64,000 nt of DNA from an uncultured Pseudomonadota bacterium (GTDB taxonomy: Bacteria; Pseudomonadota; Gammaproteobacteria; Burkholderiales; Eutrophovitaceae). The notes beneath the pieces are model-generated. The model was not told where the DNA came from. It saw nothing but the letters and a program-made list of their open reading frames with translations, and did not search any database. Below are positions 27,255 through 36,254 of this stretch, piece by piece. The DNA lies in NCBI GenBank assembly GCA_937983055.1, contig CALJLA010000068.1:5250-69249 (forward strand), read 5' to 3'. The translations under genes were made by a program, and so were the position numbers. Each line of letters starts with the position of its first letter. Position 1 is the stretch's first letter.

Positions 27255-27376
27255 GTCCCCTCGCGCAATACGCTATCTTGTTCGGGTTGATGCTCAGTAC
27301 TGTCGGACTGGTGGTTCCCTGGGCTAAGTATCGGCGGCAAAGCACCCTCGCTCTCCGACAATCAATACGCCACTAG
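27251..27376 (+). CDS. 41-residue single-helix membrane micro-protein
   Basis: Begins MSPLAQYAILFGLMLSTVGL and has one hydrophobic helix followed by a basic tail (WAKYRRQSTLALRQSIRH), an inside-positive single-pass layout. Its ATG overlaps the stop of the preceding 24-residue frame (ATGA), so translation would be coupled. It ends 48 bp before the APC permease. Unrecognised; small membrane proteins next to transporters are often regulatory subunits, which is only an analogy here. Confidence 0.4.
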   Translation: MSPLAQYAILFGLMLSTVGLVVPWAKYRRQSTLALRQSIRH

Positions 27377-27424
27377 CGTGGCATAAGGCGCAGAGCGCAC
27401 GACGAACAGTAAAGTATCAATCGC

Positions 27425-28756
27425 ATGAGCAGTACATACGAATCGGGGAGCCTTAGCCTGACCGCCACGGTAGCCATGGGCACTGGGGTCATGATCGGCG
27501 CCGGAATTTTCGCACTCACCGGACAGGTCGCCGAGTATGCCGGCGATCTGTTTCCATTGGCCTTTCTGCTCGCCGCGATCATCAGCGGCTTCAGTGCCTA
27601 CACCTATATAAGAGTCACGAGCAAATACCCGTCTGCCGGCGGGATCGCGATGATCCTTGAGAAGGCCTACGGCAATACCATGATGACCGGCGCCTGTGCG
27701 CTGTTGATGGCCTTCTCGATGATCATCAACGAAAGCCTGGTGGCGCGAACCTTCGGCACTTACACTCTGCAATTGTTCAGAGTGGACAACCCCGCCTGGC
27801 AGGTGCCGGTGCTTGCCGTCGGCCTGATCGTGCTCGCTTTTCTGGTCAACATCGCCGGCAACAAGCTGATCGGTGCCATTTCGAAGATCACCGCGGCGAT
27901 CAAGATTTTCGGGATTCTAGGGTTTGCGCTTGCAGCGCTATGGGCGGCAGGCTGGTCATTCCAGCCGGCCGCGGGTGGGCTGGCCGATAATACGTCCGCT
28001 ACCGGCTTTCTGGCCGGCGTGGCGCTCGCCATTCTGGCTTACAAAGGCTTCACGACGATCACGAACAGTGGCGGCGAGGTGGAGAATCCGCACAAGAACG
28101 TGGGGCGGGCGATCATGATCTCGCTCGTCATTTGTGTCGTGGTGTACATGCTGGTGGCACTCGGTGTCGGCTCTACTTTGACCGTCGATCAAATCGTGAA
28201 GGCCAAGGATTACTCCCTGGCAGAAGCATCCCGGCCGGCGCTCGGCGATTACGGTGTCTGGTTTACCGTCGCCATCGCCATTGTGGCGACCTCATCCGGC
28301 GTGCTGGCAAGCATTTTCGCCGTGTCCCGAATGCTTGCCATGTTGACGGACATGAACATCATTCCGCACCGCCACTTCGGCATGCCCGGGGATATTCAGA
28401 AGCATACGCTGGTTTACACGGTGGTGACTGCAGCGTTTCTGGCGGCGTTTTTCGATCTAAGTCGCATCGCCTCGCTGGGTGCGATCTTCTATCTGGTCAT
28501 GGACATTGCCATTCACTGGGGGGTCTTGCGACATCTGCGTGAGGATGTGCAAGCGAAGGCTTGGGTGCTCATGTCCGCCATTGCAATGGACGCGGCGGCG
28601 CTGGTTGCATTCTTGATCATCAAAGGCGCCGCCGACCCGATGATCGTGGTGATTGCCGTTGCCGCGATTGCGGCGATATTTGTCTTTGAGAGGTTCTACC
28701 TGGCGCGGCGCCGCAGCGTCGAGCCGGCGCACGAGACCGGCGCGCATGGTCACTGA
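27425..28756 (+). CDS. APC-family amino-acid permease (copy 1)
   Basis: 443 residues, about 12 membrane helices. The first helix carries the APC substrate motif GTGVMIGAGIFALTGQVAEYAG; later GFTTITNSGGEVENPHKNVGRAIMIS is the conserved segment after helix 6. A close paralogue lies at 39842, and both sit beside copper genes. The general family imports or exchanges amino acids or amines; the substrate is unknown. A link to amino-acid ligands of copper (for example histidine or cysteine) is speculation. Start ATG 27425. Confidence 0.83.
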   Translation: MSSTYESGSLSLTATVAMGTGVMIGAGIFALTGQVAEYAGDLFPLAFLLAAIISGFSAYTYIRVTSKYPSAGGIAMILEKAYGNTMMTGACALLMAFSMIINESLVARTFGTYTLQLFRVDNPAWQVPVLAVGLIVLAFLVNIAGNKLIGAISKITAAIKIFGILGFALAALWAAGWSFQPAAGGLADNTSATGFLAGVALAILAYKGFTTITNSGGEVENPHKNVGRAIMISLVICVVVYMLVALGVGSTLTVDQIVKAKDYSLAEASRPALGDYGVWFTVAIAIVATSSGVLASIFAVSRMLAMLTDMNIIPHRHFGMPGDIQKHTLVYTVVTAAFLAAFFDLSRIASLGAIFYLVMDIAIHWGVLRHLREDVQAKAWVLMSAIAMDAAALVAFLIIKGAADPMIVVIAVAAIAAIFVFERFYLARRRSVEPAHETGAHGH

Positions 28757-28865
28757 CTCCGTCCTGTACAACGCAGCAGACACGTTGAGTCGTCGGAAGA
28801 GAACGCTGCGATTGCGCGCAACCGGCACATGAACAGCCTGCACCGTCGTGGTTATCGCGTTGCCA

Positions 28866-29570
28866 TTAGCGTTTGTTCGTTAGCCACTGACGGTACAACG
28901 GCGGCAGAACGGTCAAGTGGTCTTCCACCGCAGCAACACCGGCGACCGATTCCGTCGCGATACGAATTTCGTCTTTCTGCGCCTCGGAAAGCGCCGTCCC
29001 CCACAGATGGACAACGCGATCGGAAACCGTCGCGTTCAGTGAGGCCAGCCCTACCCCCGCTTCGTTGCGCAGCCGGTTCAATACGGCCGCACGAAGTTCG
29101 CGATCGTCCTCGCTGGGCGGTGACGTCGGATCTGCAGACGCCAAGCCATGCAGCAAATTCGCGCGGCTCACAATGCCAACAACGCTGGAATGACGGAGGA
29201 CCGGTACCCGCTTGATACGGTGTGCCTCCAGCAGATTGGCGATGTCCGCCACGCTGGTGTCTTCTTCCACCGTCACCACCGATCGTGTCATGACGTCCTT
29301 GGCAAGATGACCGTGCGATTTCACATAGTCGGTTGCGCGCTCATCCGCATCGCCCAACGCCGCAAGCCACCAGGGCAGTGCCCGGTCGGTCTGCGTTTCA
29401 ACACGACGCACGAGATCCCCCTCGCTCACGATCCCGACGAGGCGTTCCTTCGCATCGACGACAGGCACGGCGCTGATGCGCCACTTTAGCAAGGTGGTTG
29501 CGATTTCGGGCACCGTAGTGTCTTCGCTGACTGAAATCACGTTGGGCGTCATGACATCTTGCGCTTTCAC
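28866..29570 (-). CDS. Two CBS domains plus BON domain protein
   Basis: 234 residues, cytosolic by sequence. CBS 1 (VMTPNVISVSEDTTVPEIATTLLKWRISAVPVVD), CBS 2 from about 92 (DVMTRSVVTVEEDTSVADIANLLEAHRIKRVPVL), then a BON domain from about 155 (LRAAVLNRLRNEAGVGLASLNATVSDRVVHLWG). CBS pairs bind adenine nucleotides and BON domains bind surfaces or lipids; such proteins are general stress or energy sensors. Start is GTG 29570, with AAGGAGG about 6 bases upstream. It lies downstream of the minus-strand MerR gene. Confidence 0.85.
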   Translation of the reverse strand: MKAQDVMTPNVISVSEDTTVPEIATTLLKWRISAVPVVDAKERLVGIVSEGDLVRRVETQTDRALPWWLAALGDADERATDYVKSHGHLAKDVMTRSVVTVEEDTSVADIANLLEAHRIKRVPVLRHSSVVGIVSRANLLHGLASADPTSPPSEDDRELRAAVLNRLRNEAGVGLASLNATVSDRVVHLWGTALSEAQKDEIRIATESVAGVAAVEDHLTVLPPLYRQWLTNKR

Positions 29571-29660
29571 TGCATCCTCCTTGGGGGTCCACCGTTTTTT
29601 CCTGGCGGAGAGTTCGCTTTGGCTGTAACTTCTTATGGCCTGGTTAGAGCCGGCCAGTGA

Positions 29661-30077
29661 TCAATGTCGGGACTCTTCGGGCCACGCCGCGATCAATTTC
29701 GCAATGCCACGGCCTGTGGGCGCCCCTCGCGGCAACGATTCCCATTCGTGAATGAAGCGCGTTAAGCGGTGCTCAACCCGTTTCAGCGCTCTTATTCTTT
29801 TTCGCAATGCGCCAAGACGTGCTTGAAACAACGCAACGATCTCCGGATGTGATACGCGAGATTTGTGTGCAGCCCTGATTATCGTCTGCACATCATTGAT
29901 GGACATCCCCAGCGCGCGGGCGTCGCGGATGAACAGCAGTTGGGTATAGTCCTCCTCGTTGAACAGTCTGTACGAGGATCGATGATCGCGAGTCGGCGTC
30001 AGAAGTCCCAATCGTGTGTAGTAGCGGACGGTTTCCGGTGAGACGTCCGCTCGTCGCGCAATATCGATGACGCGCAT
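29661..30077 (-). CDS. MerR-family regulator lacking all cysteines
   Basis: 138 residues. Winged helix VIDIARRADVSPETVRYYTRLGLLTPTRD with SSYRLFNEED wing, dimer helix FQARLGALRKRIRALKRVEHRLTRFIHEW. There is no cysteine anywhere, so it cannot sense metals through thiolates; His or another cue is possible. Its closest layout is the small MerR proteins with short effector regions. A MerR-type promoter sits just upstream (30110-30141), indicating autoregulation. ATG 30077 is used; TTG 30086 would add three residues. Confidence 0.8.
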   Translation of the reverse strand: MRVIDIARRADVSPETVRYYTRLGLLTPTRDHRSSYRLFNEEDYTQLLFIRDARALGMSINDVQTIIRAAHKSRVSHPEIVALFQARLGALRKRIRALKRVEHRLTRFIHEWESLPRGAPTGRGIAKLIAAWPEESRH

Positions 30078-30109
30078 GTCGGTCAATCCTGTGTCGGCAT
30101 CCTTTACGC

Positions 30110-30141
30110 ATCTTAAAAGGTATGTGCTGCATATAGGTCAA
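30110..30141 (-). promoter_or_regulatory. MerR-type promoter of the Cys-less MerR gene
   Basis: On the minus strand: TTGACC (plus 30136-30141), 20-bp spacer with the near-dyad TATATG-cag-CACATA, then TAAGAT (plus 30110-30115). It lies 33 bp upstream of the ATG at 30077. Confidence 0.57.
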
Positions 30142-30175
30142 TCATTGTCCAGGACATCACGCGGCTAGGCAGCGC

Positions 30176-30949
30176 CTAGGGTTGATCGTCAACGATGACG
30201 ACGGACTTCGGCCGGTCGGTCGAAAACAGCGCCGACGGCGCAAAACCGAACATGCGGCGAAACGCGTGACTCATATGCGCAGAATCCGAGAATCATGCGG
30301 CATGAGCCGCCTCGGTCAGACTGGAACCCTTGAGCGCGTCTTCTATGACGGCCCGCAATCGCGACCAAACGATGAAACGGCGAACCGGTACACCCAAATC
30401 GCGCTTGAACAAGTGGCGCAAGCGGCTGGGTGACAGACTGACAAGGTCCGCAAGCTCTTGACCGGTGTAGGTCCGATGGGGTTGGCTGCGAATCCGTTCG
30501 ACCACGGTTTGGATGCGGGCATCCGTGAGGATCGATTGGTGATGTGTGCTGAGGCGGAGTGCCGATGCGCATACCGACCACGCGCGGTCAGCATCGACTT
30601 GACGATCTATCAGCGACCGGAGCGTGTCACATGCACTGGTGGTCAACGAGAGGGGCTGCACCGTGTGCGCCGCGTCCTTCAGTGGATAGTCGTCGCTTTC
30701 AGGTTCCCAATACAACGCCAGAATACGTGCGCTGCCGGAGTCGAGTTGGTGCGGATGGTCCGGCGGGATAAGGACGCCCAAACCGGTTGACCAGCGCGAA
30801 TGCGAATCGGTACGGTAACGAAGCGGTTCACCCAACGAGACGCACAGTTGCGCCGCGTGATGACTGTGTACATCGTTGTCCGGACTCAACCCTAGATAAA
30901 GGGCACGGTGAGACCACAGGTAGAGACGAAAGGCGGGCGGGGCTGTCAT
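30176..30949 (-). pseudogene. AraC-family regulator interrupted by an in-frame TGA
   Basis: Residues read AFRLYLWSHRALYLG..., a cupin-like sensor (HSHHAAQLCVSLGEPLRY; GVLIPPDHPHQLDSG), then the first helix-turn-helix (TGQELADLVSLSPSRLRHLFKRDLGVPVRRFI) and EAAHAA. The next codon is TGA (plus 30293-30295), but the same frame continues FSDSAHMSHAFRRMFGFAPSALF and ends at TAG 30176-30178. AraC proteins have Gly there (AxxxGFSD), so one GGA-to-TGA change explains the break. The truncated 218-residue product lacks the second helix-turn-helix. ATG 30949 is assumed; GTG 30979 is possible. Confidence 0.8.
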
Positions 30950-31052
30950 CGTGCGCGCAGCCTTGCCTGCGACAGACACCGCTATTCACCGGCTGCCGTC
31001 AAGCTCGAGGACGTCACCACAATGTGATCAAGACCGGTCAACACGGCCCCCG

Positions 31053-32306
31053 TCAGTCAAATAACGCGATTGGAAAGGCCGCCGTGTTGACGGTAGAGTC
31101 ATCCTCCGAGGTGTCGGTCCAGGCGAACACGAGACGATCACCGTGGCGCACCATTTGTGGAAACCCCGACGGCCGTGCGGCGCTGGTTTCAGCGATCACT
31201 TGCAGATCACCCAGGTCGCCGTCGCGGGATATTGACCGCGCGACCACCTCGCCTTGACCACGCGCGTCTTTGCGCAGCCAGCTGACCACGGCCTGGTTAT
31301 CGGCTAGGAACTCAACGTCCACGCGCCCAATGGGCTGCTCGACATCGAGATCGATGGGCGCGGAGAAGGTGGCCCCACCGTCCGTTGAACGGGCCATACG
31401 TACTTGAGCGGCGTTGTTGGCGGCGGTAAACCACGCAACGGCCACCGCGTCCCCGTTAGCGGTAATCGCCGGCCCGTTGACCGGACAACCGCTGATATCC
31501 CAGCCATCGTCGGCCACGGGCATGCCGGTTTGCCAGCTCCCGTCGACGTACCGCGCGACATAGATATCGCGGATTTCGTCCTGGGTCCGATTCCGGTAGA
31601 CGGTGACCGGCCCGTCTGCGGTCATGGCTATGTCCGTTTGGCAGCAGTCGCACACCAGTTCATCGATCAGTTGGGGCTGAGTGACCACGGCAGCCGGTGT
31701 GATCAGGGCAGAGCGCAAGGTCATTCCGCCTGCCTGGGTGCCGTGGCCACCTTCGGTCATGTTGCGCCCGTCCAGCCAGATCGCACCGACGCCGTCCTCC
31801 CAGGGGAAAAGGCTCACGAAACCGTGCTCGGTGGCGGTGTCATCATCATGAGGCGTGATGGATTGATTCCAGGACCGACCCCCATCGTTGGAGAGGGCAA
31901 CGGCGACATCGTACGCGTAGCTGCCACCGGGTCGCTTGACCAGCCAGTGGGCTGCCCAGAAATCGCGTGAAACGGGCGTCACGGACGGAAAGTCGGCCCA
32001 ATTGACGAACCAGTTCGCGCCTTGTGCCACCGTCCGGGCAGGACCCCATTGATCATCGGCGAGGATGGAATAGCGTAGTGCATGCTCGTCCCCCTCGGGT
32101 TCCAGCCAGCTCAGGACCAAGGTGTTGGCATCGGGGCTGTGCGCGAGGTGCGGTTCTGCGCTGCCGGGACCGGCCGGCGATGCGATGACCGTGACGGCCG
32201 GCGGTTCGCTGCAAGCGGTCAACGTATGGGCGGTAACAAGCAACCCAAGCATTAGGCTCCAGGTAGGTTGGCAGTCTGCCTGGGCCAGGGGTCTGTTTTT
32301 TCTCAT
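31053..32306 (-). CDS. Lipoprotein with BNR/sialidase-like beta-propeller repeats
   Basis: 417 residues. The N-terminal hydrophobic stretch ends in LTACSEPP, a lipobox-like site, so it is probably a periplasmic or outer-membrane lipoprotein. Repeated blade motifs include SNDGGRSWNQS and STDGGATFSAP (Asp-box type), with propeller-like spacing throughout. A unique CDCCQTDIAMT stretch lies near residue 222 and a further Cys near 275. Asp-box propellers occur in sialidases and many non-enzymatic proteins; no sialidase catalytic Arg triad is evident. The CxCC motif in a metal island suggests metal binding (inference). Confidence 0.65.
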   Translation of the reverse strand: MRKNRPLAQADCQPTWSLMLGLLVTAHTLTACSEPPAVTVIASPAGPGSAEPHLAHSPDANTLVLSWLEPEGDEHALRYSILADDQWGPARTVAQGANWFVNWADFPSVTPVSRDFWAAHWLVKRPGGSYAYDVAVALSNDGGRSWNQSITPHDDDTATEHGFVSLFPWEDGVGAIWLDGRNMTEGGHGTQAGGMTLRSALITPAAVVTQPQLIDELVCDCCQTDIAMTADGPVTVYRNRTQDEIRDIYVARYVDGSWQTGMPVADDGWDISGCPVNGPAITANGDAVAVAWFTAANNAAQVRMARSTDGGATFSAPIDLDVEQPIGRVDVEFLADNQAVVSWLRKDARGQGEVVARSISRDGDLGDLQVIAETSAARPSGFPQMVRHGDRLVFAWTDTSEDDSTVNTAAFPIALFD

Positions 32307-32619
32307 AAGGGTCTGGCTCTAAGGACTGGGATCGCGGTCATTTAGCAGGATCACGTCCAGCATACAAGACATTAGCGACGGCGTGGGGCGCTCAGCGTCG
32401 CGCGGTTCTTCAGACTCGACGAGGCGGAGGTTGCTGCAGCAGTGGCGAACTGACGTCACCTGGCCCGTGTTCACCGGTACCCCGCCGGCGAGATTGCCCG
32501 TATGGCGAGCGTGTTCGAGCACGACGACATTGAACTCGGGACCAGTGCGTTACTCCCAGAACGGTCGGCGCGGTTCAGTATTGCATGGGTCGGCACCAGT
32601 TGTCGGGTTATGCCAAAGT
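32307..32619. other. Intergenic stretch between the propeller lipoprotein and the cytochrome promoter
   Basis: 313 bp between the start of the minus-strand lipoprotein gene and the MerR-type promoter at 32620. I find no convincing gene, repeat or RNA in it. The lipoprotein promoter must lie here, but no clear box stands out. Confidence 0.5.
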
Positions 32620-32651
32620 TTGACCTTGATGCGGGGTACAGGTTGTAGGCT
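32620..32651 (+). promoter_or_regulatory. MerR-type promoter upstream of cytochrome c copy 1
   Basis: TTGACC at 32620-32625, 20-bp spacer TTGATGCGGGGTACAGGTTG, TAGGCT at 32646-32651. Almost identical to the promoter of the CopA oxidase at 24294. The leader to the cytochrome ATG is about 290 bases and holds no gene I can support. Confidence 0.68.
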
Positions 32652-32948
32652 GCCGCAAAAGGGTTCCTGGCTTGAAATCGACGAATCCACCCATCGACGA
32701 CTGACACGCAGCGATCGATCGTCGTGCCAGCCGGGACGGACCAGGTAATCGGGCCACAGTATGATGGCACCTGGACAACCTGGAATCAGCTGGCGCCGCC
32801 CGGACGTGAATGACATGCGGGTGTCGTGCCCATTGGCACTAGTGACACGCAGCCCGCACAAACGAGGGTGTTCTCGCGGGCGGTTTGTGGTGCGGGGTGG
32901 AGGTCCCATGATCACGAATACAGCAGAACAACAACCGCGGAGAAGTCA

Positions 32949-33659
32949 ATGAAACTACTGATGACACTACTTGGTGTGATCGTGCTCATCGCCGTCGGAG
33001 CCATAGGGTTCGCGCATTCCGGCATCTATGATGTCAGCGCCAGCGCGTCTCACAGTGGTCCTGTTAGCTGGCTGCTATCGACGACGTCACATGCCTCTAT
33101 TAAACGACGCGCCGGCGCAGTGGACGTTCCGGATTTGACTGACGAATCACTCGTGCGCGCTGGCGTGAACGACTTTGATACGATGTGTGCGGGCTGTCAT
33201 GGCGCCCCCGGTCGGGTACCCGAGGCGGTGGGTCAGGGTCTCAATCCACCGGCACCGGATCTAGCCGAATCCGCGGCGCATATGAGTTCCGCAGAGCTTT
33301 TCTGGGTCACAAAGCACGGCATCAAGATGACCGGCATGCCTGCTTGGGGGGCGACACACGACGATGACGCCTTGTGGCCGGTGGTCGCCTTCATGAGCTC
33401 ACTTCCCGATCTTGACGCCGAAGGCTATCAGGCGCTCCTCGCCAGTGCGCAAGGGATGGGGCACCATGCGGCAGACGACAACGGCCCACATGCCCACGGT
33501 GAGAATGACTCCGTATCGCCGGCGGATGAGCACGACCATGGGGGTTCAACCACCGAGCACAACCCCACCAGCGACGGTCACGACGATCACACCCACGACG
33601 AACCAATGGCTGATCAGACAGAGCCTCCAGATGATGACGGACACGACCATGAGCACTGA
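32949..33659 (+). CDS. Membrane-anchored c-type cytochrome with His-rich tail (copy 1)
   Basis: 236 residues. N-terminal membrane anchor (LLMTLLGVIVLIAVGAIGFA), one haem-binding CAGCH at residues 80-84, probable axial Met in GIKMTGMPAWG, and a C-terminal tail from about 178 rich in His and Asp (EHDHGG, GHDDHTHDE, DGHDHEH). The single-haem domain resembles the cytochrome cbb3 subunit III/CccA type. The tail looks like a metal-binding buffer. Paralogue at 41788, where it is followed by TolC and a multicopper oxidase. A role in electron transfer during Cu(I) oxidation is inferred. Confidence 0.82.
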   Translation: MKLLMTLLGVIVLIAVGAIGFAHSGIYDVSASASHSGPVSWLLSTTSHASIKRRAGAVDVPDLTDESLVRAGVNDFDTMCAGCHGAPGRVPEAVGQGLNPPAPDLAESAAHMSSAELFWVTKHGIKMTGMPAWGATHDDDALWPVVAFMSSLPDLDAEGYQALLASAQGMGHHAADDNGPHAHGENDSVSPADEHDHGGSTTEHNPTSDGHDDHTHDEPMADQTEPPDDDGHDHEH

Positions 33660-33785
33660 CCGCCGGTTTGTGCCAAGCGGCTGGGCAATCTGACGCCGCC
33701 CGGTACCCGCCCGGTCCGCTCAAGACACAAAGCTTGATCGTGAAAGGCGCGCCGTTTCGATGACTTGTACAGCGAGAGGAAAAAG

Positions 33786-34175
33786 ATGAGTTACTATTTT
33801 GCGAAGATTCTGTCTGAGGAGCACTTTGACGACGTGGTTGCCCGCGTGACCGACGCTCTGCGGGACGAGGGATTTGGCATCCTGACCGAGATAGACGTTC
33901 GTGCCACGATGAAAAAGAAGCTCGACAAGGACGTCCACGACTACCGTATCCTTGGTGCTTGTAATCCGCCGCTGGCGTATCAGGCGCTACAGGCGGAGGA
34001 CAAAATTGGCACCATGCTGCCCTGCAACGTCATCGTAAGAACAACCGACGACGGCCATGTCGAGGTTGCTGCGGTCGATCCCGCAGCATCGATGCAGGCG
34101 GTCGACAATGCTGATCTGACGGCCATCGCAGAAACGGTTCGCGACAAGCTCAAACGCGTCATCAACGCACTCTAG
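33786..34175 (+). CDS. DUF302-domain protein
   Basis: 129 residues. DUF302 pattern: HFDDVVARVTDALRDEGFGILTEIDVRATMKKKL, then DYRILGACNPPLAYQALQAEDKIGTMLPCNVIVR. Proteins with this fold occur in metal and sulfur stress clusters; biochemical function is unknown. No signal peptide, so cytosolic. ATG 33786 follows GAGAGGAAAAAG. It is probably in the same transcript as the cytochrome, 126 bp upstream. Confidence 0.85.
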   Translation: MSYYFAKILSEEHFDDVVARVTDALRDEGFGILTEIDVRATMKKKLDKDVHDYRILGACNPPLAYQALQAEDKIGTMLPCNVIVRTTDDGHVEVAAVDPAASMQAVDNADLTAIAETVRDKLKRVINAL

Positions 34176-34374
34176 CCGCGGTTACGGACGATCAGAAAAG
34201 CCGCAGGCCCTGCCGATCCCCAGTATTGTGAAGGCCTCTCAGCAATGCAGGCCCCATGTTGGCGGTTCTTCAGATATTACACCTGCGGCCCTGGCGGGAA
34301 ATGCCAGTGACAATAGGTCGGTGACGTCGACGATGCATAGTACAGATGCTTGTTCTTTAGCGCGCCGTAGCCAT

Positions 34375-35031
34375 TCAATTCGTGTGTGGTTTGCTCGCGG
34401 TAAGCAATGTCAACGTGCCGAAAACGGTCGCAAACCTCGCTGTTTCATCCACACTGTCTGCACCCGCTTCCTTGAGCATCGCCGCAATCCGGCCTTGGAC
34501 GTTGTCGCGGGTATTGGCAAAACCATCCAAGACTCTGACGGGAAAGAATAGCAGGCGCATGAGCCAATTCTCCGGCGTGCCCCAGTCTGCGATGTGCAAT
34601 TCGCCCCCGGGCGCCAGCACGCGCATGATCTCAATAAACGCTCGGCGTTTTCCGTCGCGCTGCAGATGATGGAAGAACAAACTGGACACCACGCGGTCGG
34701 CGAACGCGTCGTCAAACGGCAAGGCAGTGGCGTTGCCTTCGACCAATGTAATATTGACAGCTGCTTTACGGGCCTTGACCTCGGCCAGCCGTAGAATGGC
34801 CGGATCTGCATCGAGCCCGATCACCTGCGCCGATGGATGCCGCTGTTTCAAGCGGATGGCAAGTGTGCCGGTACCACAGCCAACATCGATCACGGTTGCG
34901 TTCTCAGGTACCTGCGCGGCATCGATGAGCGCTTGCTTCACCGTTGAGTCGCGGGTGGTGAGTTGCACGATGGGATCGTAGAATCGCGTCAATGCCTTGA
35001 ACCGGAGCGCGGGTATAAAGTCACCGGTCAT
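34375..35031 (-). CDS. Class I SAM-dependent methyltransferase
   Basis: 218 residues. SAM-binding motif VIDVGCGTGTLAIRLKQ near residue 40, acidic loop IGLDADPAIL, then VEGNATALPFDDAFADRV and the post-motif SSLFFHHLQRDGKRRAFIEIMRVLAPGGELHIADWG, as in UbiE/ArsM-like enzymes. The three conserved Cys of arsenite methyltransferases are absent, so arsenic methylation is not supported. Divergent from the CDF exporter gene. Substrate unknown. Confidence 0.8.
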   Translation of the reverse strand: MTGDFIPALRFKALTRFYDPIVQLTTRDSTVKQALIDAAQVPENATVIDVGCGTGTLAIRLKQRHPSAQVIGLDADPAILRLAEVKARKAAVNITLVEGNATALPFDDAFADRVVSSLFFHHLQRDGKRRAFIEIMRVLAPGGELHIADWGTPENWLMRLLFFPVRVLDGFANTRDNVQGRIAAMLKEAGADSVDETARFATVFGTLTLLTASKPHTN

Positions 35032-35333
35032 ACCGAATCCCCTGATTGTTACCAGGAAAGAGGGTATCGCACGGCGCCGACGGAGGCTTGTAACAACTGG
35101 CTGTATTCAAGATCTTTCACCCACTGGGTATCGCCGCCGGCCAAGCGACCTCCCGCCAAATTCCGGGCAGTTTCCAACCTGTCCGGGCTGGCGACTCTCG
35201 GCAGTTGCTTTACAACAATAATCTGCTGCAAGACGACGAAGTACTAGATATCTCAACAGACCCACGAGCGCGGGTCTAGTGCTTGTTAGGATACGACTTC
35301 TGCTTTAATCAATGATCGAACAAAGGAAGGGCA
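35032..35333. other. Divergent intergenic region with inverted repeat
   Basis: 302 bp between the divergent methyltransferase and CDF genes. It contains ACTAGA (35243-35248) with TCTAGT (35275-35280) and inside it AGACCC/GGGTCT (35258-35263, 35272-35277). No MerR-type spacing is seen. Promoters for both genes must lie here. Confidence 0.4.
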
Positions 35334-36254
35334 GTGCACACTCATGATTTAGCCGCGTGGCAACACGACCATATCTTTCGACACGACGAAGAGAAGTCCG
35401 GTGAACGGCCCACCCTGTGGGTGGTGGTGCTAACGGCCATCATGATGGTGATCGAGCTCGTCACCGGTGTGGCGTACGGATCCATGGCATTGCTCGCCGA
35501 TGGCTTGCATATGGCTTCGCACACAACGGCGCTCGGTATCGCGCTGCTCGCCTATGTGCTCGCAAGACGGTTTGCAGCAGACCCCCGGTTTGCCTTTGGC
35601 GTTGGCAAGGTCAACAGCTTGGCCGGTTTCGCCAGTGCCGTATTACTTTTGGGGTTCGCTGGCATCATGGTGACGGAGAGCGTGAGCCGCTTCATTGCGC
35701 CGCGCGCGATCGCATTCGACCAGGCATTGATCGTTGCGGTCGTTGGTCTGGTCGTGAACGGAGTCAGCGCCTGGATACTGATGTCCACGCCACATGACCA
35801 TGGTCATGGTGATTCGCACGACCACCATCATCATGACCACAATCTCCGAGCGGCATATTTGCATGTGATCGCGGACGCTCTGACATCCTTGCTGGCGATC
35901 GCCGCGCTCTTGGCCGGCAAGCACTGGGGCGCCAACTGGCTCGATCCCGCCATGGGCATCGTCGGGGCGATACTGGTGGCGCGTTGGTCTCTTGGACTAA
36001 TCCGCGAATCATCACGGGTACTCTTAGACCGACAAGCAGATGATGCTGTCTTGTCTTCCGTCCGGAGATCTGTCGAGGTCGAGTCGTCGGATCGAGTGAC
36101 CGACCTACACGTTTGGCGGATTGGTCATGGGATCTACTCAATTGAACTGGCCGTGGTCAGCCACGATCCACAACCACCCGAACACTACAAAGGTCTGATC
36201 CCGTCTGCACTGAACGTAGTGCACGCTACGGTCGAAGTGCATCGGTGTTCGTAA
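35334..36254 (+). CDS. dmeF: CDF cation exporter (DmeF-like)
   Basis: 306 residues, six membrane helices. The N-terminus HTHDLAAWQHDHIF is characteristic of DmeF-type (Co/Ni/Zn) diffusion facilitators. Transport-site residues appear as HMASHTTALG (helix II, with His where Zn exporters often have Asp) and HVIADALTSLLA (helix V, HxxxD). A His-rich loop HDHGHGDSHDHHHHDHN lies near 160-177. C-terminal cytosolic domain RVTDLHVWRIGHGIYSIEL. Start is GTG 35334, preceded by AAGGAAGG. It exports divalent cations by proton exchange; specificity is unproven. Confidence 0.83.
   Translation: MHTHDLAAWQHDHIFRHDEEKSGERPTLWVVVLTAIMMVIELVTGVAYGSMALLADGLHMASHTTALGIALLAYVLARRFAADPRFAFGVGKVNSLAGFASAVLLLGFAGIMVTESVSRFIAPRAIAFDQALIVAVVGLVVNGVSAWILMSTPHDHGHGDSHDHHHHDHNLRAAYLHVIADALTSLLAIAALLAGKHWGANWLDPAMGIVGAILVARWSLGLIRESSRVLLDRQADDAVLSSVRRSVEVESSDRVTDLHVWRIGHGIYSIELAVVSHDPQPPEHYKGLIPSALNVVHATVEVHRCS

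Noticed and set aside
32761..32952. 63-codon frame overlapping the cytochrome c start
   Set aside because: Arg/Gly-rich, no motif; an ordinary leader sequence is a simpler explanation.
34375..35031. Arsenite methyltransferase
   Set aside because: The fold matches, but the conserved Cys residues of ArsM are absent.
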